Made by a program: the position numbers and the translations under genes. A stretch of 26,890 nucleotides of DNA from an uncultured Novosphingobium sp. (GTDB lineage Bacteria; Pseudomonadota; Alphaproteobacteria; Sphingomonadales; Sphingomonadaceae). Numbering within the stretch: position 1 is the first letter of the stretch; each line of letters opens with the position of its first letter. The notes under the pieces were generated by a model. That model made no database searches, was not told where the DNA came from, and saw only the letters and a program-made list of their open reading frames with translations. The stretch is from positions 1 through 26,890 of the forward strand of contig CALLNA010000064.1 in assembly GCA_938005655.1 (NCBI GenBank), given 5' to 3'. Positions 1 through 8,626 of this stretch are shown one piece after another.

Positions 1-55
1 CCTCGACGCCTCCATCGTCAGGACCATCGTCCCAGAGGCCATCCCGCAGGGGTGA
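1..55 (+). CDS. C-terminal end of an unidentified protein (partial)
   Basis: An open frame runs in from the left edge and ends at TGA 53-55. The visible residues are LDASIVRTIVPEAIPQG. The codons are GC-rich at third positions, as in the real genes nearby. The frame converges on the DUF423 gene, leaving a 16-base gap. Only 17 residues are visible, so no family can be assigned, and the call rests on codon character and position alone. Confidence 0.4.
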   Translation, partial: LDASIVRTIVPEAIPQG

Positions 56-71
56 CGATCACGACGCAGAC

Positions 72-398
72 CTATTTCCGCAGCAACACCCATGCCGTCC
101 ACAGCCAGCCCGCGATCAGCAGGGTGCCGCCGATGGGCGTCACCGCTCCGAGCCACCTGGGGCCGCCGAGCGCCATGACATAGAGGGTCACGGCGAAAAT
201 CCCCCCGCCCACGAGCAGAGTCGTCGCCGCGCCCTGCGCATTGTTCATGATCGCCAAGGCGGCCACGGCGTGGACCAACTGGTAGAAGGCGCCGGTTCGC
301 AGCCACTCGGCAGCCAGCGGGCTGGACGCCCCGTGGGCGCCGAATGCGCCTGCCGCCACGGCAAGGGCTGCGGAGAGAGCGGCGAACACTCCGATCAT
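72..398 (-). CDS. DUF423 family small integral membrane protein
   Basis: A 108-residue protein that is almost entirely hydrophobic, with about four membrane segments. The N-terminal region carries the pattern AGAFGAHG, followed by a conserved FYQLVHAVA segment; both are typical of DUF423 (YgdD-like) inner-membrane proteins of unknown function. I chose the ATG at 398 because an AGGAAGGA ribosome site lies just upstream. The frame is open to 446, but that extension (MRRTVSGTGVAG...) is arginine-rich and atypical for the family. The gene follows pyc on the same strand after a 118-base gap containing a small hairpin, so it may have its own promoter. No biochemical role is established for the family. 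Confidence 0.85.
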   Translation of the reverse strand: MIGVFAALSAALAVAAGAFGAHGASSPLAAEWLRTGAFYQLVHAVAALAIMNNAQGAATTLLVGGGIFAVTLYVMALGGPRWLGAVTPIGGTLLIAGWLWTAWVLLRK

Positions 399-469
399 GG
401 TCTTCTTCCTTCCTGCGACGCCGGTGCCCGACACCGTCCGGCGCACGGCCTAGCACCAGCCCCAGACTA

Positions 470-486
470 TTGCGAGTCGCTCGCAA
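470..486. other. Small perfect hairpin between pyc and the DUF423 gene
   Basis: TTGCGAG-TCG-CTCGCAA forms a 7-bp stem with a 3-base loop, 31 bases past the pyc stop codon. No run of T follows it on the minus strand, so it would be a weak intrinsic terminator at best; it could also be a protein-binding palindrome. Confidence 0.25.
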
Positions 487-516
487 AGCGAAACAGGAAG
501 TCGCCGGACCTCCCCG

Positions 517-3500
517 TCACGCCAGCACCAGCAGGAGGTCCTTCGCCTCGATGTTGTCGCGGGCCGCGACGACGAGATCGGCGACCACGCCGTCGCGCGA
601 CGCGCTCAGCGTCGTTTCCATCTTCATCGCCTCCAGGGTCAGCAGCGGATCGCCCGCCGCCACCTTCTGGCCCTTGCGCACGGCGATCGAGGACACCGCC
701 CCGGCCATCGGCGCGGCGATGTGGTCCTCGTTGCCCTCCTCGGCCTTGCGCCGGGCGCTGGCGACGACGCGGCTGCGGTCGGCCACGCGGATGACGCGGG
801 GCTGGCCGTTGAGCTCGAAGAACAGCTTGACCTGGCCGTCGGGCTCGGGCTCGCCAATCGCCTGGAGCCGGACGATCAGCGTCTTGCCGGGCTCGATCTC
901 GACCACGATCTCCTCGCCGGGCTTCATCCCGCCGAAGAACACCGGGGTCGGCAGGGCCGAGACAGGACCGTCCTTGGCCGAGGCGCGGGCGAAGTCGGCG
1001 AAGACCTTGGGGTACATCAGCCAGGAAGCCAGCTCGCGGTCGCCGATCGGGCGGCCGACGACCAGTTCGGCCTCGGCGCGCCCCGCGTCGAGATCGGCCT
1101 CGCCGAGCAGGGCGGCAGGACGGACGGTGATCGGCGCCTCGCCCTTCAGCGCCTTCGCCTGCAAGGCCTCGGGCCAACCGCCCGCGGGCTGGCCGAGATC
1201 GCCCTTGAGCATCTCGACCACCGAGGCCGGGAATGCGACGTCGCGCAGCGGATCGAGCACGTCATCGGGCGTCAGCCCCTGCGCGACCATCATCAGCGCC
1301 ATGTCCCCGACGACCTTCGACGAGGGCGTGACCTTGACGATGTCGCCGAACAGGTCGTTGGCCTCGCGGTAGGCGCGGGCGACCTCGTGCCAGCGGCTTT
1401 CGAGGCCGAGGGCGCGGGCCTGTTCCTTGAGGTTGGTGAACTGGCCGCCCGGCATCTCGTGGAGGTAGACCTCCGAGGCGCCCGAGCGCAGGTCGCTCTC
1501 GAACGGGGCGTATAGCTGGCGTACGCCTTCCCAGTAGAAGCTGATCCGCCGGATCGCCTCGGCATCAAGCCCGGTGTCGCGTTCCGTGTGGCGCAACGCT
1601 TCCACCACCGAGCCGAGGCACGGCTGCGAGGTCGTGCCCGACATGGCGTCGGTGGCGAGGTCGATCGCATCGACCCCGGCCTCGACCGCCGCGATCAGCG
1701 TCGCGCCGGCAATGCCCGAGGTGTCGTGGGTGTGGAGATGGATCGGCAGGTCGGTCACGTCGCGCAGCGCGCCGATCAGCGCGCGAGCAGCGGCGGGGCG
1801 GAGCAGCCCGGCCATGTCCTTGATCGCCAGGACCTGGCATCCGGCGGTTTCGAGCTGGCGCGCCAGATCGGCGTAGTAGGCCAGCGAATACTTGGCCCGG
1901 TCGGGATCGAGCACGTCGCCGGTATAGCAGATCGCTCCTTCGGCGACCCTGCCCGCCTCGCGCACCGCGTCGATCGCTACGCGCATGTTCTCCACCCAGT
2001 TGAGGCAGTCGAACACGCGGAACAGGTCGATGCCTGCCTCGGCCGCCTGGCGGATGAAGAAGCGCACTACGTTGTCCGGGTAGTTGGTGTAGCCGACCCC
2101 GTTGGCGCCGCGCAGCAGCATCTGGAGGAGCAGGTTGGGCGCGGCCTCGCGGATCGCGGCGAGCCGCTCCCACGGGTCCTCGGTGAGGAAGCGCATGGCG
2201 ACGTCGAAGGTCGCGCCGCCCCAGCATTCCAGGCTCAGCAGCCCGGGCAGGCCGGTGGCGTAGGAGCGCGCCGCCGGCACCAGATCGAAGCTGCGCATCC
2301 GCGTCGCCAGCAGCGACTGGTGGGCGTCGCGCAGGGTGGTGTCGGTGACGAGGACCTGCGGCTGCTCGCGCATCCAGCGGGCGAAACCCTCCGCGCCGAG
2401 CGCGTCGAAGCGCTGCTTGCTGCCGTCCGGAACGCCGGACGAGAAGGTCGGCGCCGGACCGGCGCGGCGGTCGGTCGGCACGGCCTCGCGGCCCTTCATC
2501 TCGGGGTGGCCGTTGATCGTGACCTCGGCGATGGCGCCCAGCAGCTTGGTCGCGCGGTCGCGGCGGCGCGGCAAGGCGAACAGCTCGGGCGTCTCGTCGA
2601 TGAACCGGGTGGTGTAGTTCATCGCCTGGAAGTCCGGATGGGCGAGCACCGCCTCCAGGAACGGCAGGTTGGTGGCGACGCCGCGGATGCGGTATTCGCG
2701 CAGCGCCCGGTCCATGCGGGCGATGGTCTCGCGCGGGGTCGGGGCCCAGGCCGTGACCTTCTCCAGCATGGCGTCGTAGAACGGCGTGACCACCGCGCCC
2801 GAATAGGCCGTGCCGCCGTCGATCCGCAGGCCGAAGCCGGAAGCGCCGCGATAGGCGGTGATCCGGCCGTAGTCGGGGGCGAAGCCGCGCTCGGGGTCCT
2901 CGGTCGTGATGCGGCACTGCATGGCGTGGCCGTCGAGGCGGATCTTGGCCTGGGCGGGGATGCCGGTCTCCTCGACCACACCGATGCGGCCGCCCTCGGC
3001 GATGCGGATCTGCGCCTTGACGATATCGAGCCCGGTGACGACCTCGGTCACGGTATGCTCGACTTGGATGCGCGGGTTGCCCTCGATGAAGTAGAACCGG
3101 CCGGTGTCGGCATCCATCAGGAACTCCACCGTGCCCGCGCCGACGTAGTCGGTCGCCCGGCCAATCCGCAACGCGGCCTCGGCCAACTCGGCGCGCCGGG
3201 CATCGTCGAGGTAGGGCGCGGGCGCGCGCTCGACGACCTTCTGGTGACGACGCTGGATCGTGCAATCGCGCTCGAACAGGTGAACGAGGTTGCCGTGGCG
3301 ATCGCCGAGCAACTGGACCTCGACGTGGCGGGCGCGGCGGACGAGCTTCTCCAGATAGACCTCGTCCTTGCCGAAGGCCGCGGCCGCCTCGCGACGCGCG
3401 GCCGCGACGGCGTCCAGCAGCCGGTCCTCGCTCTCGATCGGCCGCATGCCCCGGCCGCCCCCGCCCCAGCTCGCCTTGAGCATGACCGGATAGCCGATCT

Positions 3501-3960
3501 CGGCGGCGAGGCGCTGGATCGCGGCGGGATCGTCGGGAAGCGGATCGGTCGCGGGCATGACCGGCACCCCCGCGGCGACGGCGAGATTGCGCGCGGCGAC
3601 CTTGTTGCCGAGCTGGCGCATGGTCTCGGGCGACGGACCGATGAAGGTGATCCCGGCCGCGGCGCAGGCCTCGGCGAACTCAGGACTTTCGGAGAGGAAG
3701 CCATAACCCGGATGGATCGCGTCGACCCCGGCGCGCACCGCGGTCGCGACGATGTCCTCGATGTCGAGATAGGCTTGCAGCGGACCCTTGCCCGCCCCGA
3801 CGCGATAGGCTTCGTCCGGTTTGAAGCGATGGAGCGAAAGGCGGTCCTCCTCCGCATAGATCGCCACGGTCGCGATCCCCATCTCCGCCGCGGCCCGGAA
3901 CACCCGGATGGCGATCTCCGAACGGTTCGCCACCATCAGCCGCGTGATGCGCTTGCTCAT
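517..3960 (-). CDS. pyc: Pyruvate carboxylase
   Basis: A 1147-residue cytosolic biotin enzyme that carboxylates pyruvate to oxaloacetate with ATP and bicarbonate, refilling the TCA cycle. The length matches the single-chain type. The N-terminal biotin carboxylase (about 1-455) has the glycine-rich ATP loop KASWGGGGRGMRP near residues 162-174. The carboxyltransferase domain starts at about 540 with TTLRDAHQSLLATR; it contains the likely carbamylated lysine in AIKDMAG (about 715) and the metal-site motif LHTHDTSG. A PYC/OADA linker domain follows, then a C-terminal biotinyl domain with EAMKMET, where Lys1113 is the biotin site. The ATG at 3960 has AAGGA seven bases upstream. It is divergent from an ScfR-like regulator, which suggests control by short-chain acyl-CoA. 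No truncation or missing motif was seen. Confidence 0.97.
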   Translation of the reverse strand: MSKRITRLMVANRSEIAIRVFRAAAEMGIATVAIYAEEDRLSLHRFKPDEAYRVGAGKGPLQAYLDIEDIVATAVRAGVDAIHPGYGFLSESPEFAEACAAAGITFIGPSPETMRQLGNKVAARNLAVAAGVPVMPATDPLPDDPAAIQRLAAEIGYPVMLKASWGGGGRGMRPIESEDRLLDAVAAARREAAAAFGKDEVYLEKLVRRARHVEVQLLGDRHGNLVHLFERDCTIQRRHQKVVERAPAPYLDDARRAELAEAALRIGRATDYVGAGTVEFLMDADTGRFYFIEGNPRIQVEHTVTEVVTGLDIVKAQIRIAEGGRIGVVEETGIPAQAKIRLDGHAMQCRITTEDPERGFAPDYGRITAYRGASGFGLRIDGGTAYSGAVVTPFYDAMLEKVTAWAPTPRETIARMDRALREYRIRGVATNLPFLEAVLAHPDFQAMNYTTRFIDETPELFALPRRRDRATKLLGAIAEVTINGHPEMKGREAVPTDRRAGPAPTFSSGVPDGSKQRFDALGAEGFARWMREQPQVLVTDTTLRDAHQSLLATRMRSFDLVPAARSYATGLPGLLSLECWGGATFDVAMRFLTEDPWERLAAIREAAPNLLLQMLLRGANGVGYTNYPDNVVRFFIRQAAEAGIDLFRVFDCLNWVENMRVAIDAVREAGRVAEGAICYTGDVLDPDRAKYSLAYYADLARQLETAGCQVLAIKDMAGLLRPAAARALIGALRDVTDLPIHLHTHDTSGIAGATLIAAVEAGVDAIDLATDAMSGTTSQPCLGSVVEALRHTERDTGLDAEAIRRISFYWEGVRQLYAPFESDLRSGASEVYLHEMPGGQFTNLKEQARALGLESRWHEVARAYREANDLFGDIVKVTPSSKVVGDMALMMVAQGLTPDDVLDPLRDVAFPASVVEMLKGDLGQPAGGWPEALQAKALKGEAPITVRPAALLGEADLDAGRAEAELVVGRPIGDRELASWLMYPKVFADFARASAKDGPVSALPTPVFFGGMKPGEEIVVEIEPGKTLIVRLQAIGEPEPDGQVKLFFELNGQPRVIRVADRSRVVASARRKAEEGNEDHIAAPMAGAVSSIAVRKGQKVAAGDPLLTLEAMKMETTLSASRDGVVADLVVAARDNIEAKDLLLVLA

Positions 3961-3994
3961 TACTATCCTTGCTGCGTGAATATGTCTCGACTGA

Positions 3995-4014
3995 TTTGCA
4001 ACATCCGCATTATA
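3995..4014 (-). promoter_or_regulatory. Candidate pyc promoter (-10) with an adjoining TTTGCAA element
   Basis: On the minus strand a perfect TATAAT lies at 4014-4009, about 50 bases before the pyc ATG. No good TTGACA is found 16-18 bases upstream, which suggests an activator-dependent promoter. A TTTGCAA element at 3995-4001 falls at about the expected transcription start. The start site is inferred, not observed. Confidence 0.5.
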
Positions 4015-4044
4015 GAAGTCCGCAGGAATGGCTGAATTTGTGAA

Positions 4045-4086
4045 GTTTTGCGGATAAATTTCGGCAAATTTGCAAATTTTGCGAAG
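4045..4086. promoter_or_regulatory. Candidate ScfR-type operator cluster (TTTGCAAA)
   Basis: The gap between pyc and the regulator holds TTTGC at 4047-4051, GCAAA at 4064-4068, a full TTTGCAAA at 4069-4076 inside a perfect 14-bp palindrome (AAATTTGCAAATTT, 4066-4079), and TTTGCGAA at 4078-4085. TTTGCAAA-type sites are the known targets of the RamB, PrpR and PccR regulators, the family of the adjacent gene. The cluster ends 14 bases before that gene's ATG and lies 30-75 bases upstream of the pyc -10. It could therefore repress its own regulator and activate pyc. Confidence 0.7.
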
Positions 4087-4100
4087 ATTGGAAATGCATC

Positions 4101-5501
4101 ATGCGGAAAGCCTTCATGGGCGTGCGGCTCAAGCGCCTGCGCGAGGAGCGCAGCCTCAAGCAGGTCGAGCTGGCCAATGCGCTCGGCATCTCGTCAAGCT
4201 ATCTCAACCAGCTCGAGCAGAACCAGCGCCCGCTGACCGTGCCGGTGCTGCTCAAGCTCAATGCGGTCTTCGGCGTCGACGTGCAGCTCTTCTCGGAGGA
4301 CGAAGAGGCGCGGCTGATCACCGAACTGCGCGACGCCTTGTCGGACGGGGCGGAAACGATCTCGGTCGCCGAGATTCGCGAGCTGGCGATGAACATGCCA
4401 GCGGTCGGCCGGACGCTGGTGAACCTGCATCGCCGCTACCGCGAATCCGTCGAACGCAGCGAGGCCATGGCCGCCCAGCTCGGCGACGACTGGATCGCGG
4501 GCGGCCCCGCGCGGATGCCCTTCGAGCAGGTCCGCGACTTCTTCTATGCCCGCCACAACCACGTCGAGCCACTGGATGAAGCGGCGGAACGGCTCTACCG
4601 CCAGGCCGGGCTCGGCCCCCGCTCGGTCCACGCCGGCCTGATCGTCTGGCTGCGCGAGCGCCATGGCGTGCAGATCGTCTGGGGCGAGAGCGACAGCGCC
4701 CAGCGGCGCTTCGATCCGGCCACGCGGACGCTCCACATCTCGGCCCAGCTCAAGCAGGGCCAGCAGGCGTTCCAGATGGCGACTCAGCTCGCCTTCCTCG
4801 AACTCGGCGACATGATCGACCGGCTCGCCGACAACCGCATCCTGGCCGGCGAGGAAGCCCGCCGCCTCGCCCGCGTCGGCCTCGCCAACTATTTCGCCGG
4901 CGCGCTGATCCTGCCCTACGGCGATTTCCTCGCCGCGGCCGAGGCCGAAGCCTACGATATCGAGAAGCTCGGCCGCCGGTTCGGGGTGGGCTTCGAGACG
5001 GTCTGCCACCGCCTCTCGACCCTCCAGCGCGCGGACGCGCGCGGCGTGCCGTTCTTCTTCGTCCGGGTGGACCGCGCCGGCAACATCTCGAAGCGCCAGT
5101 CGGCGACCGACTTCCACTTCTCCCGCGTCGGCGGGACTTGCCCGCTGTGGAACGTCTATGAGGCGTTCAACCAACCGGGCCGCGTCCTGCGGCAGATCGC
5201 GCAGATGCCCGATGGGCGGACCTACCTGTGGATCGCCCGCACCGTCGGCCAGGCAAGCGCCGCCTACGGCGCGCCCGGCAAGACCTTCGCCATCGGGCTC
5301 GGCTACGACATCCGCCACGCCTCGCGCCTGGTCTATTCGCGCGGCCTCGACCTGAACGATCCGGCGGCCGCCACGCCGATCGGCGCGGGCTGCAAGGTGT
5401 GCGAGCGCCCGGCCTGCCCCCAGCGGGCGTTCCCGCCGATCGGCCGCCCGGTCATGGTGGACGAGAACAGGAGCAGCGCCATCCCGTACCCGGCGGGATA
5501 A
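4101..5501 (+). CDS. ScfR/PrpR/RamB-like short-chain fatty-acyl transcriptional regulator
   Basis: A 466-residue regulator. Residues 7-62 are an XRE-type helix-turn-helix (RLKRLREERSLKQVELANAL, then SSSYLNQLEQNQRPL). The middle is an ImmA/IrrE-like region, but where a peptidase would have HExxH it reads QLAFLE, so it is probably a sensory and not a proteolytic domain. The C-terminal DUF2083-type region ends with a cysteine cluster C431-x2-C434-x4-C439 (CKVCERPAC). Mycobacterial PrpR is reported to hold an iron-sulfur cluster in its C-terminal region; whether this protein does is inference. Known members sense propionyl-CoA or other short acyl-CoAs and control assimilation genes. It is divergent from pyc, and its start lies just after a TTTGCAAA cluster, suggesting autoregulation. 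It is convergent with the TetR gene, with a 39-base gap that holds no clear terminator. Confidence 0.9.
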   Translation: MRKAFMGVRLKRLREERSLKQVELANALGISSSYLNQLEQNQRPLTVPVLLKLNAVFGVDVQLFSEDEEARLITELRDALSDGAETISVAEIRELAMNMPAVGRTLVNLHRRYRESVERSEAMAAQLGDDWIAGGPARMPFEQVRDFFYARHNHVEPLDEAAERLYRQAGLGPRSVHAGLIVWLRERHGVQIVWGESDSAQRRFDPATRTLHISAQLKQGQQAFQMATQLAFLELGDMIDRLADNRILAGEEARRLARVGLANYFAGALILPYGDFLAAAEAEAYDIEKLGRRFGVGFETVCHRLSTLQRADARGVPFFFVRVDRAGNISKRQSATDFHFSRVGGTCPLWNVYEAFNQPGRVLRQIAQMPDGRTYLWIARTVGQASAAYGAPGKTFAIGLGYDIRHASRLVYSRGLDLNDPAAATPIGAGCKVCERPACPQRAFPPIGRPVMVDENRSSAIPYPAG

Positions 5502-5540
5502 CCCGGCGATCCTCGCGGAATGGCAGGTCCGCGGCCGAGC

Positions 5541-6176
5541 CTACCAGCCCGAGCGGCCGCCCGTGAAGATAGCCACGGCCTGATCCGCGAAGCGGTCGAG
5601 CGCCGCATCGTCCTGTGCGCCGCCGGGCGACAGCGCTGCGCCCAACATGCCGAGGAACATCGCCGCGAGGCGGTGGGGGTCTGCGACAGGGCATCCCCGT
5701 TCGGCGCCGTCCCGGGCGATCTCGTCGGCGAGGATGCGCAGCATCGGCGCCCTGAACATCCGCTGCAATTCGGCGTTGGGGCCGCCCGGGCCGGATTCGA
5801 TCTCCAGCAGCCGGTGGAACTCCCTGACCTCCGGATCGCAGCTCCAGCGCAGCATGGTCCGCGCATAGTGGCGCAGGCGCTGGTCGATCGTCGGGCCGAG
5901 CATCCAGTCGGTCTCGGCCGACACCTTCGACCAGGCTGCCAGCCGATCCTCGACCACGGCGCGGAGCAGGGCTTCCTTGTCGGCATGGCGCAGGTAGAGC
6001 GTCGCCCGCGTCACCCCGGCGCGCTCGGCCACGCCGTCCATCGTCGTCCCGGCGAAGCCGTTTTCGAGGAAGCAGGCCCGGCCGCAGTCGAGGATCTGCC
6101 GGTCGATCGCCTCAGCCTGCTTACGGCTGGGGCGCCCTCGCCGGACGGACACCGGCGAGGGGCCTGCGCGTGTCAC
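5541..6176 (-). CDS. TetR family transcriptional regulator
   Basis: A 211-residue repressor-like protein. The N-terminal TetR helix-turn-helix spans about residues 25-70 (CFLENGFAGTTMDGVAERAG, then TRATLYLRHADKEALLRAVV), and a typical ligand-binding C-terminal domain follows. I chose the GTG at 6176 because its first bases overlap the TGA of the beta-glucosidase (GTGA). This indicates translational coupling, and AGGCGG lies just upstream. A second GTG at 6152 is possible. The frame stays open far upstream, but that part is a shadow of the glucosidase gene. The context suggests it controls the glucosidase operon, but the ligand is unknown. Confidence 0.88.
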   Translation of the reverse strand: MTRAGPSPVSVRRGRPSRKQAEAIDRQILDCGRACFLENGFAGTTMDGVAERAGVTRATLYLRHADKEALLRAVVEDRLAAWSKVSAETDWMLGPTIDQRLRHYARTMLRWSCDPEVREFHRLLEIESGPGGPNAELQRMFRAPMLRILADEIARDGAERGCPVADPHRLAAMFLGMLGAALSPGGAQDDAALDRFADQAVAIFTGGRSGW

Positions 6177-8464
6177 TGCCGCCTGACGTCGAACGAGCCG
6201 GCGAAGGGCACCGTGGAATCGGCGCCGACCGCGACGTCGAAGGTGGTCTCGTCCTGCACCCAGTCGCGCACGGCAGCGTTCCAGTAGCGCAGCTCCTGCG
6301 GCCCGAGCTTGAAGGTCAAGGTGCGGACCTCGCCGGGCTTCAGCGTCACTCGCTGGAAGCCCTCCAGCTCGCGCACGGGACGCGCCGCGGTGCCGCTGCG
6401 CTGGTGGATATAGAGCTGCGCGACCTCGTCCGCCGTCCGCGCGCCCGTGTTCCTGAGGTCCACCGACACCGTGACCGCGCCGCCCGGCGCGACCTGCGGC
6501 CGATCCAGCCTGAGGTTGGAGAAGGCGAAGGTCGAATAGCTGAGGCCATAGCCGAAGGGATAAACCGGGGCGTTGGACTCGTTCGAGTAGCGCGTATCGG
6601 CATGGCCGGCGTCGTGCGAGGTCAGGTGCGCGTAGATCAGCGGCACCTGGGCGGCGTTGCGGACCCAGGTGAAGGGCAGCTTGCCGCCGGGCACCGCGTC
6701 GCCGAACAGGAGGTTGGCCGCCGCGTCCCCGCCGGACGAGCCCGGATACCACAGGTCGAGGATCGCCTGGGCCTTGGTCCCCTTGAGGTCGAGCGGCCGG
6801 CCGTTGAGCAGCAGGACGACCACCGGCTTGCCGGTCGCCACCACGGCATCGAGCAGGTCCTGCTGCCGCCCGGGCAGGTCGAAGGTCGAGCGCGAGGCCA
6901 TCTCGCCGATCATGCCCTGCGGCTCGCCCACGACGACCACGGCGACGTCCGCGCTCCGCGCGGCCGCGACCGCCTCGGCGATGCCGCTATCGTCGTCCTT
7001 GGGCTCGGGACGGCGAAGGTCGGCGTTCATGCTGTCGATCATCGAGGCGTTGACCCGCTTGGGGATGATCACCCCCGGCGCGTACTTGACCTCGGTCCGG
7101 TTGCCGAGCTTCGTGCGAATCCCCTGGAGGATGCTCTGGAGCACGGGCTGGGTCGGCTTGAACACCCAGGGGCCGTTGCTGTCGCGCGGCGAATCCGCCA
7201 GGCCGCCGATCACCGCGACCGAGCGCAGCTTCGCCCGGTCGAGCGGCAGCAGGGCGCCCTCGTTCCGCAGCAGGACCGCCGAACGCTCGGCAGCGATCCG
7301 GGCCGCTTCGAGATGCGCCGGATTGCGCTGCAACTGCGCGGCGCCCGCCTCGTCGACATAGGGGTTCTCGAACAGGCCCATGCGGATCTTGGCCTCGAGC
7401 ACCTTGCGCACCGCGGCATCGACCTGCGCCTGGTCCACCTTCCCGGCCGCCACGGCCGCGGGCAATTTCGCGAAGGCCGGTCCGGCGAAGGCCATCTCCA
7501 TGTCGAGCCCGGCGCCGATCGCCCGCGCCGCGGCATCGGCCTGGTCGGTCGCAAAACCGTGCGTCTGGAGGCTCTGGACCCCGTTCGCGTCGCTGACGAC
7601 CCAACCCTGGAAGCCCCACTGCTTGCGCAGCACGTCAGTCAGGAGCCAGCGGTTGCCCGCCGCCGGGATGCCGTTCAGCCCCATGTAGGCGGCCATGATG
7701 TTGCCCGCGCCGGCATCGACGGCGGCCTTGAACGGCGGCAGATAGACGTTCCACAACTCGCTGTCGGAGAGGTTGACCTCGTCGTAGTCGCGGCCGCCGA
7801 GCGCGGCCCCGTATCCGGCGAAATGCTTCGGCCCGGCGATGATGTGCCCGGGCGCGCCGATCCGCGGTCCCTGGAAGCCGCGGACCTGGGCGGCGGCGAC
7901 CGCGCTGCCGAGATAGGGGTCCTCCCCGGCGCCCTCGACGATCCGGCCCCAGCGTGGATCGCGGGCGATGTCGACCATCGGCGCGAAGGCCCAGTGGATG
8001 CCCGCCGAGCGCGCCTCGGCCGCCGCGATCGCCTGGTTGCGCTCGATCATCGCCGGGTCCCACGAGGCGGCCTGGCCGATCGGCACGGGGAAGATCGTCG
8101 ACCAGCCGTGGATCACGTCGAAACCGAACAGCAGGGGAATGTGCAGCCGCGACCGCTCGACCGTGATCCGTTGCAGCCGGTTGGTCTCCTTGGGGTCGGT
8201 CACGAACAGGAAGGAGCCGATGCCCTTGGCGACGGACTCGTCGATAGCCTTCTCCTGGCCCGGGATGCCCATGTTGAACTGGGTGACGATCTGGGCCGCC
8301 TTCTCGTCCGGCGTCATCTGCGCGAGCAGCGCATCGGCGCGGGCGCGGACCTGCTGCTCGTCCAGCGGAGCGGCCGGCGCCGGGCGGGCCTGGGCTGCGG
8401 CTCCGGCCGCCGCCGCCGCGATGCAAGCCAAGCCGATCATCATCTTCGATTTCCTGCGCGTCAT
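6173..8464 (-). CDS. bglX: Periplasmic GH3 beta-glucosidase (BglX-like)
   Basis: A 763-residue exported glycoside hydrolase of family 3 that would release glucose or related sugars from beta-linked oligosaccharides. A signal peptide (residues 1 to about 26, MTRRKSKMMIGLACIAAAAA) precedes the (beta/alpha)8 domain. The substrate-binding pattern GPKHFAGYGA is present, and the nucleophile Asp292 lies in GWVVSDANGV, close to its position in E. coli BglX. The second alpha/beta domain contains DVAVVVVGEPQGMIGE, and a fibronectin type III-like domain closes the protein (VSVDLRNTGARTADEVAQLY). I placed the start at the ATG at 8464, behind GGTGAGAGA; the frame is open 63 bases further upstream, but only this start gives a clean signal peptide. 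It overlaps the downstream tetR start by four bases. Confidence 0.95.
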   Translation of the reverse strand: MTRRKSKMMIGLACIAAAAAGAAAQARPAPAAPLDEQQVRARADALLAQMTPDEKAAQIVTQFNMGIPGQEKAIDESVAKGIGSFLFVTDPKETNRLQRITVERSRLHIPLLFGFDVIHGWSTIFPVPIGQAASWDPAMIERNQAIAAAEARSAGIHWAFAPMVDIARDPRWGRIVEGAGEDPYLGSAVAAAQVRGFQGPRIGAPGHIIAGPKHFAGYGAALGGRDYDEVNLSDSELWNVYLPPFKAAVDAGAGNIMAAYMGLNGIPAAGNRWLLTDVLRKQWGFQGWVVSDANGVQSLQTHGFATDQADAAARAIGAGLDMEMAFAGPAFAKLPAAVAAGKVDQAQVDAAVRKVLEAKIRMGLFENPYVDEAGAAQLQRNPAHLEAARIAAERSAVLLRNEGALLPLDRAKLRSVAVIGGLADSPRDSNGPWVFKPTQPVLQSILQGIRTKLGNRTEVKYAPGVIIPKRVNASMIDSMNADLRRPEPKDDDSGIAEAVAAARSADVAVVVVGEPQGMIGEMASRSTFDLPGRQQDLLDAVVATGKPVVVLLLNGRPLDLKGTKAQAILDLWYPGSSGGDAAANLLFGDAVPGGKLPFTWVRNAAQVPLIYAHLTSHDAGHADTRYSNESNAPVYPFGYGLSYSTFAFSNLRLDRPQVAPGGAVTVSVDLRNTGARTADEVAQLYIHQRSGTAARPVRELEGFQRVTLKPGEVRTLTFKLGPQELRYWNAAVRDWVQDETTFDVAVGADSTVPFAGSFDVRRQ

Positions 8465-8540
8465 GGGATCTCTCACCTTTGCATCCTGTGCCGCCGGCCT
8501 AGCCCAGGCGCGCGGTAAAGTGAACACAATGTCTATTTAA

Positions 8541-8569
8541 TTGACGGACTTTCGGGCCGTGCCTATTTC
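8541..8569 (+). promoter_or_regulatory. Candidate sigma-70-type promoter of the small secreted-protein gene
   Basis: TTGACG (8541-8546), a 17-base spacer, then TATTTC (8564-8569), about 58 bases before the ATG at 8627. It lies in the 162-base gap shared with the divergent beta-glucosidase, whose own promoter I could not place with confidence. Confidence 0.4.
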
Positions 8570-8626
8570 CCGTCCGCTCTTGGGTCCCGGCGTTTGCGGG
8601 CCCGGGAAAAAAGACGGGAGATCACC

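Noticed and set aside
1588..4035. Very long open frame on the plus strand antisense to pyruvate carboxylase
   Set aside because: The encoded product is a low-complexity Arg/Gly/Ala/His/Gln-rich chain, a by-product of GC-rich codons on the other strand; the pyc frame has clear family motifs throughout.
6177..6752. N-terminal extension of the TetR gene into the glucosidase
   Set aside because: The extra residues are unlike any TetR protein and only shadow the glucosidase; the GTG at 6176 gives a normal length.
6170..8518. Long open frame antisense to the GH3 beta-glucosidase
   Set aside because: The same GC-driven shadow effect; no recognisable domain, and it covers the full well-supported glucosidase gene.
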